From contig NZ_LYST01000048.1 in assembly GCF_001693755.1 (NCBI RefSeq), positions 29,874-93,873 of the forward strand: 64,000 nucleotides of DNA. The letters run 5' to 3'. Position numbers and translations under genes: made by a program. This document shows positions 26,874 to 37,331 of the stretch, in pieces (position 1 is the first letter of the stretch; each line of letters begins with the position of its first letter). Below the pieces are notes generated by a model that ran no database searches, was not told where the DNA came from, and saw only the letters and a program-made list of their open reading frames with translations. The stretch is from Gilliamella sp. wkB171 (GTDB lineage: Bacteria > Pseudomonadota > Gammaproteobacteria > Enterobacterales > Orbaceae).

Positions 26874-27197
26874 ATAACTTCAGTTAATTTATCCTTTTTC
26901 AACGAGATGTATCAACAGATAAAATAAATTTGCGTCATTTCATTTTTTCATGCTTTTAGCGTGTATCAAATGTTTTTATGTTTAACCTTTGATTGTTTTT
27001 GTGAAAGAAATTCAGGTTATCAAGGCTTTTAAGTAAAAAATATTCAATAATTTTAGTCTTCTATCCATCAATAGCTTAATAAATATTTTATTTTCGAGAC
27101 CTTTATCACATAACTGAAATAATTTATATTTAAATAATAACAAATGATATTAATATGAACTTATGTTCATTTTAATGAAAGTTAGTAAGGAGAAAAC
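26874..27197. other. intergenic region feoC/rpiB
   Basis: No gene seen. It holds the rpiB promoter region and, at 27155-27170, a perfect inverted repeat ATGAAC-TTAT-GTTCAT placed just before the rpiB ribosome site, where a repressor could bind. Confidence 0.45.
27155..27170. promoter_or_regulatory. operator-like palindrome before rpiB
   Basis: ATGAAC and GTTCAT separated by TTAT form a 6-bp perfect inverted repeat 28 bp before ATG 27198. No regulator gene is adjacent, so the binder is unknown. Confidence 0.35.
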
Positions 27198-27653
27198 ATG
27201 AAATCTATTGCAATAGGTGCAGATGATGCTGCTTTTGAGTTTAGAAATAGTATTGTTGAATATTTAACTAAGCAAGGTATTGAGCTCGTTGATTATAGTA
27301 GTGATAAGCAGTCAGAAAATAGTTTATATCCTGATGTTGCTAATGCTGTTGCATCTGCTATTAAAGCCGGAAAACATGAGCGAGGTATTTTAATTTGTGG
27401 AACTGGAATTGGTGTAGCGATTGCTGCCAATAAAGTTCCCGGTATCCGCGCCGCTCAGTGCCATGATGTTTATTCGGCTGAACGTGCCAGAAAGAGTAAT
27501 AATGCACAGATTATGACTATGGGGGCTAGAGTCATCGGTGTAGAATTAGCGAAAAAGCTCGTACAAGCATGGCTAGAATCGGAATTTGAAGGTGGCGGAT
27601 CAACGGCTAAGGTTGAACGAATCTGCTATTACGATAAGTTATATTCAAAGTAA
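27198..27653 (+). CDS. rpiB: ribose-5-phosphate isomerase B family protein
   Basis: RpiB/LacAB-type sugar-phosphate isomerase, 151 residues. It has the family's ADDAAFEFR start, GILICGTGIGVAIAANKVPGIRAA (split over 73-97, with the phosphate-binding CGTGIG), and ERARKSNNAQIMTMGARVIG. The active-site Cys lies in ICGTG. Neighbouring tal and tkt support a pentose-phosphate role, though related isomerases act on other sugar phosphates. AAGGAG precedes the ATG. Confidence 0.9.
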   Translation: MKSIAIGADDAAFEFRNSIVEYLTKQGIELVDYSSDKQSENSLYPDVANAVASAIKAGKHERGILICGTGIGVAIAANKVPGIRAAQCHDVYSAERARKSNNAQIMTMGARVIGVELAKKLVQAWLESEFEGGGSTAKVERICYYDKLYSK

Positions 27654-27866
27654 CTAGGTTGTAATAAATTTTTTTAGTTAAAGTAAATTTAAATTCATAA
27701 AAAAATATAAAATACTGTAGTGGAACTCGCGTGTTTTTATCGACATTTTTAACTTTCTTAGTTCAAAATAACAATATAAATAGCGATTTGATAGTGTCGT
27801 TTTATTATTGAATAAATGATATGATAACTCAATTTGAAATAGCAATGTTGTAGAGGACATAGATGT

Positions 27867-28817
27867 ATGAGTCAATTAGATGAATTCAAAAAATTAACCG
27901 TTGTAGTTGCTGATACTGGTGATATCGATTCAATTAAACAATTTTCGCCTGAAGATGCAACAACTAACCCTTCTTTAGTACTTAAAGCCGCTCAACTTCC
28001 TCAATATCGTCATTTAATCGATTCTGCTGTTGAAACTGCTAAAAAATTAGGTGGCAGTAAAGAGCAACAATTGATCAATGCTTGTGATCAAGTTGCTGTA
28101 AATATAGGCGCTGAAATTTTAAAAATTATTCCAGGACGCATCTCAACAGAAGTTGACGCTCGCCTGTCATTTGATAAACAAGGTTGTATTGAAAAAGCTC
28201 GCCGAATTATCGAACTTTATAAACAAAAAGGGATCGATAAATCAAGAATCTTAATTAAAATTGCTTCAACCTGGGAAGGTATTAAAGCTGCTGAAGTTTT
28301 AGAAAAAGAGGGTATTAATTGTAATTTAACGTTACTCTTTTCATTTGCACAAGCGCGAGCCTGTGCAGAAGTGAATGCCTTTTTAATTTCACCTTTTGTC
28401 GGTCGTATTTATGATTGGTATCAAGCTAAAAAACCTATTGAACCTTATGTCGCCGATCAAGATCCTGGGGTTGTTTCGGTTCGTAATATTTATAATTATT
28501 ATAAACAACATGGTTATAAAACCATTGTTATGGGCGCAAGTTTCCGTAAAGTCGACCAAATCTTAGCTTTAGCTGGTTGTGATAGATTAACTATTTCGCC
28601 TAATTTGCTATCAGAAATGCAACAATCTAACGCGCCAGTAGTACGAAAATTAGATCCTAATCAAACCATTGTTGCGCGCCCTACATTAATGACTGAAGCT
28701 GAATTTAGATGGCAACATAATAGTGATGCAATGGCGGTTGAAAAATTAGCTGAAGGTATTCGTGCTTTTGCTGTTGATCAAGGTAAATTAGAAGACATGA
28801 TTGGTGCACTTCTCTAA
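27867..28817 (+). CDS. tal: transaldolase
   Basis: Transaldolase moves a dihydroxyacetone unit between sugar phosphates in the non-oxidative pentose phosphate path. The 316 residues fit the TalA/TalB type. The Schiff-base Lys lies in [12 protein letters not shown] (near 132), with DATTNPSL (near 33) and [12 protein letters not shown] (near 88) also typical. It is followed by a strong terminator and then tkt. Confidence 0.96.
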   Translation: MSQLDEFKKLTVVVADTGDIDSIKQFSPEDATTNPSLVLKAAQLPQYRHLIDSAVETAKKLGGSKEQQLINACDQVAVNIGAEILKIIPGRISTEVDARLSFDKQGCIEKARRIIELYKQKGIDKSRILIKIASTWEGIKAAEVLEKEGINCNLTLLFSFAQARACAEVNAFLISPFVGRIYDWYQAKKPIEPYVADQDPGVVSVRNIYNYYKQHGYKTIVMGASFRKVDQILALAGCDRLTISPNLLSEMQQSNAPVVRKLDPNQTIVARPTLMTEAEFRWQHNSDAMAVEKLAEGIRAFAVDQGKLEDMIGALL

Positions 28818-28832
28818 TTATGTACTATCGTC

Positions 28833-28860
28833 AGGGGGAGCGTTTCCCCCTCTTTTTTAT
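28833..28860 (+). terminator. terminator after tal
   Basis: AGGGGGA, a short loop and TCCCCCT form a G+C-rich stem followed by CTTTTTT, 15 bp after the tal stop. Confidence 0.8.
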
Positions 28861-28951
28861 TTTCTATCGTTATTTCTTAACGATTTTTGTAAGTGTAATT
28901 TAACTTGCAAATAGTAATGATATTTAAATTAAATATTTTGGAGATTACAAA

Positions 28952-30958
28952 ATGAATGCAATAACTTTATCTCACCGCGAACTCGCGAATGCGATAAGAG
29001 CATTAAGTATGGATGGCGTACAAAAAGCAAAATCAGGTCATCCAGGGGCTCCTATGGGAATGGCCGATATGGCAGAAGTTCTTTGGCGAGGTTTTTTAAA
29101 ACATAATCCAACTAATCCTCATTGGGCAGACCGTGACCGATTTGTATTATCAAATGGCCATGCGTCAATGTTGATTTATAGCTTATTACATTTAACTGGC
29201 TATAATGTCACGATAGATGATTTGAAAAATTTTCGTCAATTGCATTCAAAAACGGCAGGGCATCCTGAATATGGTCATCTACCAGGCATTGAAACCACAA
29301 CAGGACCATTAGGTCAAGGTATCGCTAATGCGGTTGGTATGGCAATTGCAGAAAAAACATTAGCGGCCCAATTCAATAAAGCAGGTCATAACATTGTTGA
29401 TCATCACACTTATGTATTTATGGGTGATGGCTGTATGATGGAAGGTATTTCTCATGAAGTCTGTTCATTAGCGGGCACCCTTAAATTAGGTAAACTTATC
29501 GCGTTTTATGATGATAATGGTATTTCAATTGATGGTGAAGTGGAAGGTTGGTTCACTGATGATACTGCAAAACGTTTTGAAGCTTACGGCTGGCATGTGA
29601 TTCGTGGCATTGATGGTCATGATGCGAAAGCGTTAGCTGAAGCTATCGAACAAGCACAAGCCGTAACTGATAAACCATCATTATTAATGTGTAAAACAAT
29701 TATTGGTTTTGGTTCACCAAATAAGGCCGGTAGTCATGAAAGCCATGGTGCGCCATTAGGTGATGCTGAAATCGAAGCCACTCGCAAAGCATTAGGATGG
29801 ACATACCCACCGTTTGAAATTCCTAAAGAGTATTATGAAGCTTGGGATGCAAAAACAAAAGGTCAGCAAATTGAACAAGAGTGGAATGCGCGTTTTGATG
29901 CTTATGCTAAAGCCTATCCTGAATTAGCGAAAGAGTTCAAACGTCGTGTTGAAGGTCAATTGCCAAATAATTGGCAACAAACAGCTAAAGATTTTATTGA
30001 TAAATTACAAGCTAATCCAGCAACTATTGCAACGCGTAAAGCTTCGCAAAATGCGATCGAAGCTTTTGCACCAGCACTACCAGAATTTCTTGGTGGTTCA
30101 GCCGACTTAGCACCAAGTAACTTAACCATGTGGTCAGGCTCTAAAGAGATATTGGCTAATCCTGATGGCAATTATATTCATTATGGCGTGCGTGAATTTG
30201 GTATGTCAGCGATTATGAATGGTATTGCTCTACATGGCGGATTTATTCCATATGGTGCAACTTTCTTAATGTTTATGGAATATGCCCGTAATGCAGTAAG
30301 AATGGCTGCGTTAATGAAGATTCGTTCATTATTTATCTATACCCATGATTCAATTGGTCTAGGTGAAGATGGACCAACGCATCAACCTGTTGAACAAATG
30401 GCTAGTTTGCGCGTTACTCCAAACGTTAGTACTTGGCGACCGTGTGACCAAGTTGAATCAGCAATTGCATGGCAATATGCAATTGAACGTAAAGATGGTC
30501 CAACAGCATTAATCTTCTCAAGACAAAATCTTAAACAACAAGATCGTACAGCACAGCAATTAGCTAATGTTTATCGTGGTGGTTATGTTCTAAATGATTG
30601 TACAGGCACGCCAGATCTTATCATAATTGCGACTGGCTCTGAAGTTGAACTTGCGGTAGAAGCTTATCATCAACTTACCCAAGCAGGTAAAAAGGTTAGA
30701 GTCGTTTCAATGCCTTCAACAGATGCCTTTGACAAACAAGATCCATCTTATAAAGAATCAGTTTTACCTTCATCAGTAACAGCAAGAATTGCTATTGAAG
30801 CTGGTATTAGTGATTATTGGTATAAATATGTAGGTCTAAATGGCAAAGTAATCGGCATGACAACGTTTGGTGAATCAGGACCAGCAGAGCAATTATTTAA
30901 AGCATTTGGTTTTACTGTTGAAAATGTAATTGCCCAAGCCAATAGTTTGTTAAAATAA
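28952..30958 (+). CDS. tkt: transketolase
   Basis: Transketolase transfers two-carbon units using thiamine diphosphate. The 668 residues match TktA in size. Visible: [21 protein letters not shown] at the start (with the His used in catalysis), [13 protein letters not shown] (ThDP/Mg site near 154), the central [16 protein letters not shown], and [20 protein letters not shown] good GGAG precedes the ATG. It carries its own terminator. Confidence 0.97.
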   Translation: MNAITLSHRELANAIRALSMDGVQKAKSGHPGAPMGMADMAEVLWRGFLKHNPTNPHWADRDRFVLSNGHASMLIYSLLHLTGYNVTIDDLKNFRQLHSKTAGHPEYGHLPGIETTTGPLGQGIANAVGMAIAEKTLAAQFNKAGHNIVDHHTYVFMGDGCMMEGISHEVCSLAGTLKLGKLIAFYDDNGISIDGEVEGWFTDDTAKRFEAYGWHVIRGIDGHDAKALAEAIEQAQAVTDKPSLLMCKTIIGFGSPNKAGSHESHGAPLGDAEIEATRKALGWTYPPFEIPKEYYEAWDAKTKGQQIEQEWNARFDAYAKAYPELAKEFKRRVEGQLPNNWQQTAKDFIDKLQANPATIATRKASQNAIEAFAPALPEFLGGSADLAPSNLTMWSGSKEILANPDGNYIHYGVREFGMSAIMNGIALHGGFIPYGATFLMFMEYARNAVRMAALMKIRSLFIYTHDSIGLGEDGPTHQPVEQMASLRVTPNVSTWRPCDQVESAIAWQYAIERKDGPTALIFSRQNLKQQDRTAQQLANVYRGGYVLNDCTGTPDLIIIATGSEVELAVEAYHQLTQAGKKVRVVSMPSTDAFDKQDPSYKESVLPSSVTARIAIEAGISDYWYKYVGLNGKVIGMTTFGESGPAEQLFKAFGFTVENVIAQANSLLK

Positions 30959-30977
30959 CAAAATTATCAATCTAACC

Positions 30978-31018
30978 AAAAACACCATAAGTAGTAAATT
31001 GCTTATGGTGTTTTTATT
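30978..31018. terminator. strong terminator after tkt, possibly bidirectional
   Basis: AAACACCATAAG and CTTATGGTGTTT pair perfectly over 12 bp with a 12-nt loop, followed by TTATTATC, with A-rich sequence on the left side. It lies between tkt and the converging phosphoethanolamine transferase gene. Confidence 0.82.
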
Positions 31019-31048
31019 ATCTATTTAATAAGTTATTTTTATAAAAAA

Positions 31049-32650
31049 TTAATTAAAGGGATTTGGATCTTTTTTCAATTTATCATACTCGTATAAATTA
31101 TTCATGTTCCAATCTTTGACTTTGATATTTTGTTGTTCGGGTATTGCTGTAATTTCATGTTGCATATAATCATGTTTGACATCTAATTCAATCCCCATCC
31201 ATTTGCTTAGTAAATAAACAAACTGAAAACCAGAAATTTGTTTGTTGATTCGTAGTTGAGACTGATTATTTGAATCAAAGAAAATTAACGGTACTTGATA
31301 ACTATTTTGATAGTCGGCATTGTGCCTTAAGTCTTGATACTGATCTGCATGAGCAAGTCCATGATCTGCAAAATAGACAACGGAATAATCTTGATAATAT
31401 TTTTTTAGTGTATCTATGGTTGCAGCAATGAGGTCATCTGTCTCCTTAATACTGCTTACATAACATGAAATATTTTCATTATTAAGATCAAATTGAACGG
31501 GAAGTTCTAGTCGCCTACAAAAATGCGGATGTGAACCGATAAGATGCATAACAATCAGTTTGGGATTATCATCATTTTTTGAAAGAATATTATCTAATTC
31601 TGGTAATAACAAAGTATCATATTTTCCTCGTGAAGACTTACCATTAAACTCTCCTGATTTGGTATAAAAAGAGTATTTTGCATAAGCGGCGATACGAGGT
31701 ACAGTAATTTCAATTGCTCCTAGCTTCCCCTGATTTGAAAGCCAATAGGTGTCAAATCCTGCTTGGTTAGCAATACTGACAATATTATTATTTAATTGGC
31801 TATTAACTTCTTTGGAAGTAGGAAAAAATGATTCACTAATTAAATGCGGTATCGATGCTTGAGTATGTGGGGCTGGTGCAATCAATCCATCCCAAATGAT
31901 ATAGGCATTTTTATCAGTAAATGGCGTATTGATATATTTAAAACCGTAGGCGCTCATATAATCTTTACGAACGCTTTCGCCAATAATGATAATATAGGTT
32001 TTGTATTTAGGAGTAATCGATGAAATTGGAATTAAATTGTTATTTTCTAGTTGCTTAGCTTGTTCTTGTTTTTCTTTTAAGTAAAGTTTTACACAATCGT
32101 AAAATGATACAGTAAATTCTAAAATAGGGTATTTTACCGTGTGTATAAAAGTTGATGAAATTGAAGTGAAAGTGTTCGAATTGTATTTAATAATAGCTTT
32201 AACTGGCCTGTAACAAAGAAGCAAGATGGCAAAAATAATTAAGTAACAATTATTAACTTTCGGAAATGGCAATTTTCTAAAAATTACAATAAAAACTAAG
32301 ATTAATAATAATGGAAAAGTATAAAAATAAAATGAGAGTTGGGAACAAAACTCTTCAAATTCATCTAAATTTGTTTCTGCTATTGCACTGACAACAGCAA
32401 CATTTGGGGAACCATAATAGAATCCAGCAGGGAAATATAATGCAGCGATTACAAAAAAAATACCAAAAAAAATTCTGCCAATAGTAAATCTTGCGAAAAA
32501 TATGAGTGAAAAGTATGTAAGTAATATACGATCGAATCGTTGTGGATAGCCTAATAAATAGACTAATAATACTGATAGACAAAGGCAAATGATATGTTGC
32601 AGCAATATTCTTTTTTTTAAAATCACAAAATTAAAACTTTTTCTGAACAA
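31049..32650 (-). CDS. opgE: phosphoethanolamine transferase, YbiP/OpgE-like
   Basis: An inner-membrane sulfatase-fold enzyme that moves phosphoethanolamine from lipids to a periplasmic acceptor. The 533 residues have about five N-terminal membrane helices (to ~170), then the catalytic domain with IIGESVRKDYMSAYGF (metal-binding Glu, near 222), the nucleophile region APHTQAS, VMHLIGSHPHFC and VYFADHGLA (metal Asp-His). The pattern follows E. coli YbiP, reported as the glucan transferase OpgE, more than EptA, EptB or EptC. The acceptor here is unproven; lipid A is another possibility. Confidence 0.82.
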   Translation of the reverse strand: MFRKSFNFVILKKRILLQHIICLCLSVLLVYLLGYPQRFDRILLTYFSLIFFARFTIGRIFFGIFFVIAALYFPAGFYYGSPNVAVVSAIAETNLDEFEEFCSQLSFYFYTFPLLLILVFIVIFRKLPFPKVNNCYLIIFAILLLCYRPVKAIIKYNSNTFTSISSTFIHTVKYPILEFTVSFYDCVKLYLKEKQEQAKQLENNNLIPISSITPKYKTYIIIIGESVRKDYMSAYGFKYINTPFTDKNAYIIWDGLIAPAPHTQASIPHLISESFFPTSKEVNSQLNNNIVSIANQAGFDTYWLSNQGKLGAIEITVPRIAAYAKYSFYTKSGEFNGKSSRGKYDTLLLPELDNILSKNDDNPKLIVMHLIGSHPHFCRRLELPVQFDLNNENISCYVSSIKETDDLIAATIDTLKKYYQDYSVVYFADHGLAHADQYQDLRHNADYQNSYQVPLIFFDSNNQSQLRINKQISGFQFVYLLSKWMGIELDVKHDYMQHEITAIPEQQNIKVKDWNMNNLYEYDKLKKDPNPFN

Positions 32651-33120
32651 TTAATTTGGTGATTAATTATATAGTTAAATAAATTTTGTGCAATTATTAT
32701 CTATAGTTATTTCTTATTAATAACGTCGATTTATAAGTTTATTTTTAAGATGTAAATTTTATAAACTCAATTATCAAGGCTCGACTAAAACAGTCGTTAG
32801 TACATAGTGATTCAATCAAATCTTTAAAGGTTTTATTTGTAAGATGATTATTAAGAGTATTAAATTTAAATTTCGTTTAATGCATTAGATTTGTAACAAG
32901 CAGTATCTCCGTTAGGATTGAAGAATTACCCTATAAAAAAACTGCTTATTACTTATATCGTTAACCTTTAAAAGTGGGTGCTTTTTAAAGATCATGAAAC
33001 GTAATATCACAAAAAGATCAACTAATTAATTTAGTTTTAAATATTATTCAGGCAATTTTTTAACGTTAAAGTTAGATTTACCCATTAAAAATTAGGTTTA
33101 TTATTCTTTACTTATTAACA
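32651..33120. other. intergenic region upstream of the opgE-like gene
   Basis: About 470 bp between two minus-strand genes, without a supported ORF. A small hairpin CGACT-AAAAC-AGTCG lies at 32782-32796, and CTTTAAAA/TTTTAAAG pair near 32967-32990. Otherwise nothing recognised. Confidence 0.4.
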
Positions 33121-34509
33121 TTATCTCGATGCTCGTTCTAGAATAACATCGATAGGTTGTCTTTGAATATAAACCATTCTTGTAAGCAATAAAATTGCTG
33201 CAACACTCAGACCTGATATAAATCCTATCCAAAAACCAGCAGCCCCTATTGGTTCGATAATAATATTTGTTAATCCCAAAATATAACCAACGGGTAAGCC
33301 TACTACCCAATAAGAAATAAGCGTAATAAAGAAAATACTTTGTGTATCTTTATAACCACGCAGTACATTACTTGCAACCACCTGTAAATAATCAGAGACT
33401 TGATAGATAGCCAATAAAATAATTAATTGTATGCAGATAGAAATAACAGTACTTTCGGTGGTGAAAACTTCAATTATTGGTGATTTAAATATTACTAATA
33501 TCAGTGCCACAATAATTGCTAACATTAATGATATTGTTAAACTGATATAAGCGCTTTGCTTTGCTAAAATTGGCTTGCTTTTACCCAATAAAAAACCGAC
33601 ACGAATACTCGTTGCGACACCTAATGATAGGGGAATAGCAAATGTTAAACTACTGATGGTAAAAATAATTTGATGGGCAGCAACGGTTGTTTGGCCTAAT
33701 GGTGCTATCAATAATGCGACAACTGCAAATAAACTGACTTCGAAAAAGTAGGCTAATGCTAAAGGCGTACCAAGAACAATAATATTTTTGATGATTGAAA
33801 AATCAAATAGTTTTACCATTGGTGTTTTACGTACATCTTGCTGACTTGAGGTGGTTAATGTGTATATTCTTATTAACGCGAACATTAACCAAAATATAAT
33901 TGCGGCAGTGATACCGCAACCTACACCGCCAAAAGCTGGTAACCCTAATTTACCATATATTAATATGTAATTAATGGGAATATTGGCAAGTAATGCAATA
34001 AATATAATTACCATTGCTGGTTTAGTATTTGATAACCCTTCACATTGATTACGGTAAACAAAAAAGAGTAAAAAAGCCGGTACTCCCCACATAATTGCAC
34101 GTAAAAACGATACCGCCACATTAACCATTTCTGGATCTATAGGATGATCAGTAGAACTTCTCAATGTAATTAATTTATCGGAATGATAGAGAAAAAGCAT
34201 CATGATTATCGACAAAAATAACGCAATAATTACACCTTGACGGGTGTGAATTGCAATTTGATCTCGTTTAGCTGCACCATTTAAATTAGCGATAATCGGC
34301 GTTAAAACCGTCAGTAAACCTTGACCAAATAAAATTGTTGGTAGCCAAATGGAAACCGCAATAGCTACACCAGAAAGTGCGGTAGCACTATAATTGCCGG
34401 CCATAATGGTATCGACAAAGGTGATAGCTGTTTGCGATATTTGGGCAATCAATACCGGAACTGCTAATTTTATAATATTTTTAATCTCTAACCGATAATG
34501 TAGTTTCAT
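33121..34509 (-). CDS. norM: MATE family multidrug efflux protein NorM/MdtK
   Basis: A sodium- or proton-coupled exporter of cationic drugs in the inner membrane. The 462 residues contain twelve membrane helices and MATE hallmarks: PVLIAQISQTAITFVDTIMAG (split over 18-38), GQGLLTVLTPIIA, and the second-half repeat GTPLALAYFFE with its Glu. It matches E. coli MdtK (457 aa). It is only 8 bp from the rimO stop, so the two likely share a transcript (rimO-norM). Confidence 0.93.
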   Translation of the reverse strand: MKLHYRLEIKNIIKLAVPVLIAQISQTAITFVDTIMAGNYSATALSGVAIAVSIWLPTILFGQGLLTVLTPIIANLNGAAKRDQIAIHTRQGVIIALFLSIIMMLFLYHSDKLITLRSSTDHPIDPEMVNVAVSFLRAIMWGVPAFLLFFVYRNQCEGLSNTKPAMVIIFIALLANIPINYILIYGKLGLPAFGGVGCGITAAIIFWLMFALIRIYTLTTSSQQDVRKTPMVKLFDFSIIKNIIVLGTPLALAYFFEVSLFAVVALLIAPLGQTTVAAHQIIFTISSLTFAIPLSLGVATSIRVGFLLGKSKPILAKQSAYISLTISLMLAIIVALILVIFKSPIIEVFTTESTVISICIQLIILLAIYQVSDYLQVVASNVLRGYKDTQSIFFITLISYWVVGLPVGYILGLTNIIIEPIGAAGFWIGFISGLSVAAILLLTRMVYIQRQPIDVILERASR

Positions 34510-34517
34510 TGTTTTTA

Positions 34518-35840
34518 TTACTGTTTAACAGTTCCCCATAAATCATATTCGTCTGAATGTTCAATATTAACTTGAACTATATCGCCAACTTTAACACTGT
34601 TTTCTTCATTTAGATAAACAACACCATCAATTTCTGGTGCATCTGCCATGCTACGGCCAATTGCGCCTTCTTCATCTACTTCGTCTATGATGACCGATAA
34701 TGTTTTCCCAATTTTATCTTGTAATTTTTGGGTAGAAATCGTTTGTTGTAGTTGCATAAAACGATCATAGCGTTGTTGTTTGATTTCGTCAGGAATTTGA
34801 TTTGGTAGCGCATTCGCTGCTGCACCTTCAACAGGACTGTAAGTAAAACAGCCAACGCGATCTAATTGTGCTTGCGATAAAAAGTCGAGTAATAGTTCAA
34901 AATCTTGTTCGGTTTCACCAGGGTAGCCGACAATAAAGGTTGAACGTAGGGTGATTTCAGGACAAATATTTCGCCATTTTTCAATTCGTTCAAGAGTACG
35001 TTCAATTGTGCCAGGTCGTTTCATTGATTTCAGAACTGATGGGCTGGCATGCTGTAAAGGTACATCTAAATAAGGAAGAATTTTACCTTCAGCCATTAAT
35101 GGAATCAATTCATCAACACTCGGATAGGGATACATATAATGTAACCTTACCCAAATACCTAGACTCGCTAATTGTTCACAAAGCGTTTTGATATCGGTTT
35201 TTAGTGGCATACCATTCCAGAAATCGGTACGATTTTTAATATCAATACCATAGGCTGATGTATCTTGTGCAATCACTAATAATTCTTTAACACCACTGTC
35301 GGCTAAGCGTTTAGCTTCATCAAGCACATTACCAATCGGGCGACTGACCATCTCGCCTCGAAGTGATGGAATAATACAAAATGTACAGTTATGATTACAA
35401 CCTTCAGAAATTTTTAAATAAGCATAATGCTTTGGTGTTAATTTAACACCTTGTTGTGGCACTAAACTTGTAAAAGGATTATAAGCTGGTTTAGGTGCGT
35501 ATTTGTTTACATGAGTCAGCACAGATTCGTAACTGTGTGGACCTGATATTTCAAGCACTTTAGGATGAACAGAGCGAATCTGATCTTCTTTGGCGCCAAG
35601 GCAGCCAGTGACAATGACCTTTCCATTTTCGTTTAATGCTTCACCGATAGCTTCAAGCGATTCTTGCACAGCACTATCAATAAAACCACAGGTATTAACA
35701 ATAACTAAATCAGCATTATCATAACTTGGTACAACTTGATAACCTTGAGTACGTAACTCAGTTAAAATTCGCTCTGAGTCAACAAGGTTTTTAGGACAAC
35801 CAAGGCTCACAAATCCAATAGTAGGGGATGACATATTCAT
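34518..35840 (-). CDS. rimO: ribosomal protein uS12 methylthiotransferase RimO
   Basis: RimO methylthiolates Asp89 of ribosomal protein S12 using two [4Fe-4S] clusters. The 440 residues hold the N-terminal UPF0004 cysteines (SLGCPKN, NTCGFI, TGCLG), the radical-SAM motif CNHNCTFC (near 149) and a C-terminal TRAM domain. Start is ATG 35840 or the in-frame ATG two codons in. Likely co-transcribed with norM. Confidence 0.96.
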   Translation of the reverse strand: MNMSSPTIGFVSLGCPKNLVDSERILTELRTQGYQVVPSYDNADLVIVNTCGFIDSAVQESLEAIGEALNENGKVIVTGCLGAKEDQIRSVHPKVLEISGPHSYESVLTHVNKYAPKPAYNPFTSLVPQQGVKLTPKHYAYLKISEGCNHNCTFCIIPSLRGEMVSRPIGNVLDEAKRLADSGVKELLVIAQDTSAYGIDIKNRTDFWNGMPLKTDIKTLCEQLASLGIWVRLHYMYPYPSVDELIPLMAEGKILPYLDVPLQHASPSVLKSMKRPGTIERTLERIEKWRNICPEITLRSTFIVGYPGETEQDFELLLDFLSQAQLDRVGCFTYSPVEGAAANALPNQIPDEIKQQRYDRFMQLQQTISTQKLQDKIGKTLSVIIDEVDEEGAIGRSMADAPEIDGVVYLNEENSVKVGDIVQVNIEHSDEYDLWGTVKQ

Positions 35841-36232
35841 ATTTTTATAGTGTGTTTATTAATTAGAGGTATATTTGAGAATTTTATCTGTCAATTAGTT
35901 TAATTTTGTAGCTAATAATAAAAAACGGGTGCATTTTATCATATTTAATCTTAGTTGATATAAAGAATTTCTCATTGCGTATAAACACCTTTAGTATCAA
36001 TATATTAATAGATGGTTATTCTCTATTAAAATGAGTTTCTCATACTTTAATGGGGTTAATTCGAATTTTAAGTAAATAGTTTTTAGAATTGAGTTATTTA
36101 AATTACAATAGCTAAAAAGTAGCTAATTATTACCCGTAGTTTAATTTATTATCGCTGATTTATTTAATTAAAAAAGAGCCGTTATTTGATAATAACAGCT
36201 CATAAATAGGAAGTTAAAAATTTAATAATAAT
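35841..36232. other. intergenic region upstream of rimO
   Basis: About 390 A+T-rich bp with no gene. It holds the rimO promoter region and, at 36170-36205, the terminator of the siderophore-binding gene. Confidence 0.4.
36170..36205 (-). terminator. terminator of the siderophore-binding lipoprotein gene
   Basis: On the minus strand GAGC-GTTATT and AATAAC-GCTC pair with one internal mismatch, followed by TTTTTT. It lies 28 bp after the gene's stop. Confidence 0.7.
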
Positions 36233-37162
36233 TTATTTTAGTGAATTTACCACTTCATCAATTTGACGATCTAAACTTTCTGCACCGCCGCCAGATAAGT
36301 ACCAAAGATCAGGCGTTAAATATACCACCTGTGTTTTAGCCTTTTTCAATACTTTTGAGTCAAAGTAACTTTCACTCATGCCTTCTTTACCAATCGCTTT
36401 ACTGCGATCAACTACATAGATAACATCAGGTTTTACTGTGCTTATGTAATGATTATCAATAAATACCGGTTTAGGTTTGTCGTTATTATTGCTAGATTTA
36501 ACATCGACGGGTACTGCCCGTTTAACTTTTAGTACATCATGTATTAAAGCCGCACTTGAGCTAGTATTAATCAGGATCATTTTTCCATCATTATGAATTG
36601 CTACAATCGCTTTTTTATGGCTTGTTGAAGCAATTGATTGTGCATCATTTACCTTTTTTTCAAGCGATTGAATCAAATTAGTAGCTTTAGCTTCCGTTCC
36701 GGTAATACTTGCCAACACATTAATATGGTCTTTTGTTGATTGAATATAGTTTTTAGCATCAACACTTAGATTAATAACAGGCGCAATTTTAGTTAACTCA
36801 GGCGCACGACTAGCTTGACGACCATCAATAATAATTAAATCAGGTTTTACTTGTTTAATTGCCTCTAAATTAGGTTCTTTCATATTACCTGTATCTTTAA
36901 TATTGGCTTTTTTATACTGATTTAAGTAGGATGGAATTACCGATTGTGGTGCGCCAACAACGATAGAACCTTTGCCTAATGCATCTAAGGTGTCTAAGGC
37001 ACCGTAATTCATCACGACAACTTTATGGGGTAATTTGGGAACCGTTACTGTTTGATTATCGGCTGTTACTTCCATCGTCTTCGATAATTGGCAACCGGTT
37101 AATCCTAAAGTTGCAGCAATAAGGCTAATAAGTAACCATTTTTTATTTCTCTTCATCATAAT
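36233..37162 (-). CDS. siderophore-binding lipoprotein of an iron ABC uptake system
   Basis: A periplasmic binding protein of the FatB/CeuE/VctP type that presents ferric catechol siderophores to an ABC importer. From ATG 37162 it is 309 residues with a signal peptide ending in the lipobox LTGC. The PBP core follows (VVVMNYGALDTLDALG, EPNLEAIKQVKPDLIIIDGR, and a C-terminal lobe). GAGA sits just before the chosen ATG; longer starts run into the Fur-box region. No permease or ATPase gene is adjacent. It is divergent from a TonB-dependent receptor. Confidence 0.85.
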   Translation of the reverse strand: MMMKRNKKWLLISLIAATLGLTGCQLSKTMEVTADNQTVTVPKLPHKVVVMNYGALDTLDALGKGSIVVGAPQSVIPSYLNQYKKANIKDTGNMKEPNLEAIKQVKPDLIIIDGRQASRAPELTKIAPVINLSVDAKNYIQSTKDHINVLASITGTEAKATNLIQSLEKKVNDAQSIASTSHKKAIVAIHNDGKMILINTSSSAALIHDVLKVKRAVPVDVKSSNNNDKPKPVFIDNHYISTVKPDVIYVVDRSKAIGKEGMSESYFDSKVLKKAKTQVVYLTPDLWYLSGGGAESLDRQIDEVVNSLK

Positions 37163-37186
37163 TTCTCGCATTATGTTTATCTGTAA

Positions 37187-37267
37187 ATGAGAACTATTAT
37201 TATTTAATAAATTTGAATTGTCTAGTCTTAAATAATTTTTCGAAAAGATATTGATAATTGTTCTCAT
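37187..37267. promoter_or_regulatory. Fur-like boxes between the divergent iron genes
   Basis: Two sites resemble Fur boxes: 37187-37206 (ATGAGAACTATTATTATTT) and 37247-37267 (core TTGATAATTGTTCTCA). Each lies where it could block one of the two divergent promoters. Fur control of such pairs is usual; binding is inferred. Confidence 0.55.
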
Positions 37268-37331
37268 ATACTGTAGTGTTCACATTCCACTTGAAATAAA
37301 AATATCATTATTAATAATAAGGTTATATATC

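Noticed and set aside
37251..37331. 27-residue extension of the TonB-dependent receptor
   Set aside because: It crosses the Fur-box promoter region and would place residues before a standard signal peptide.
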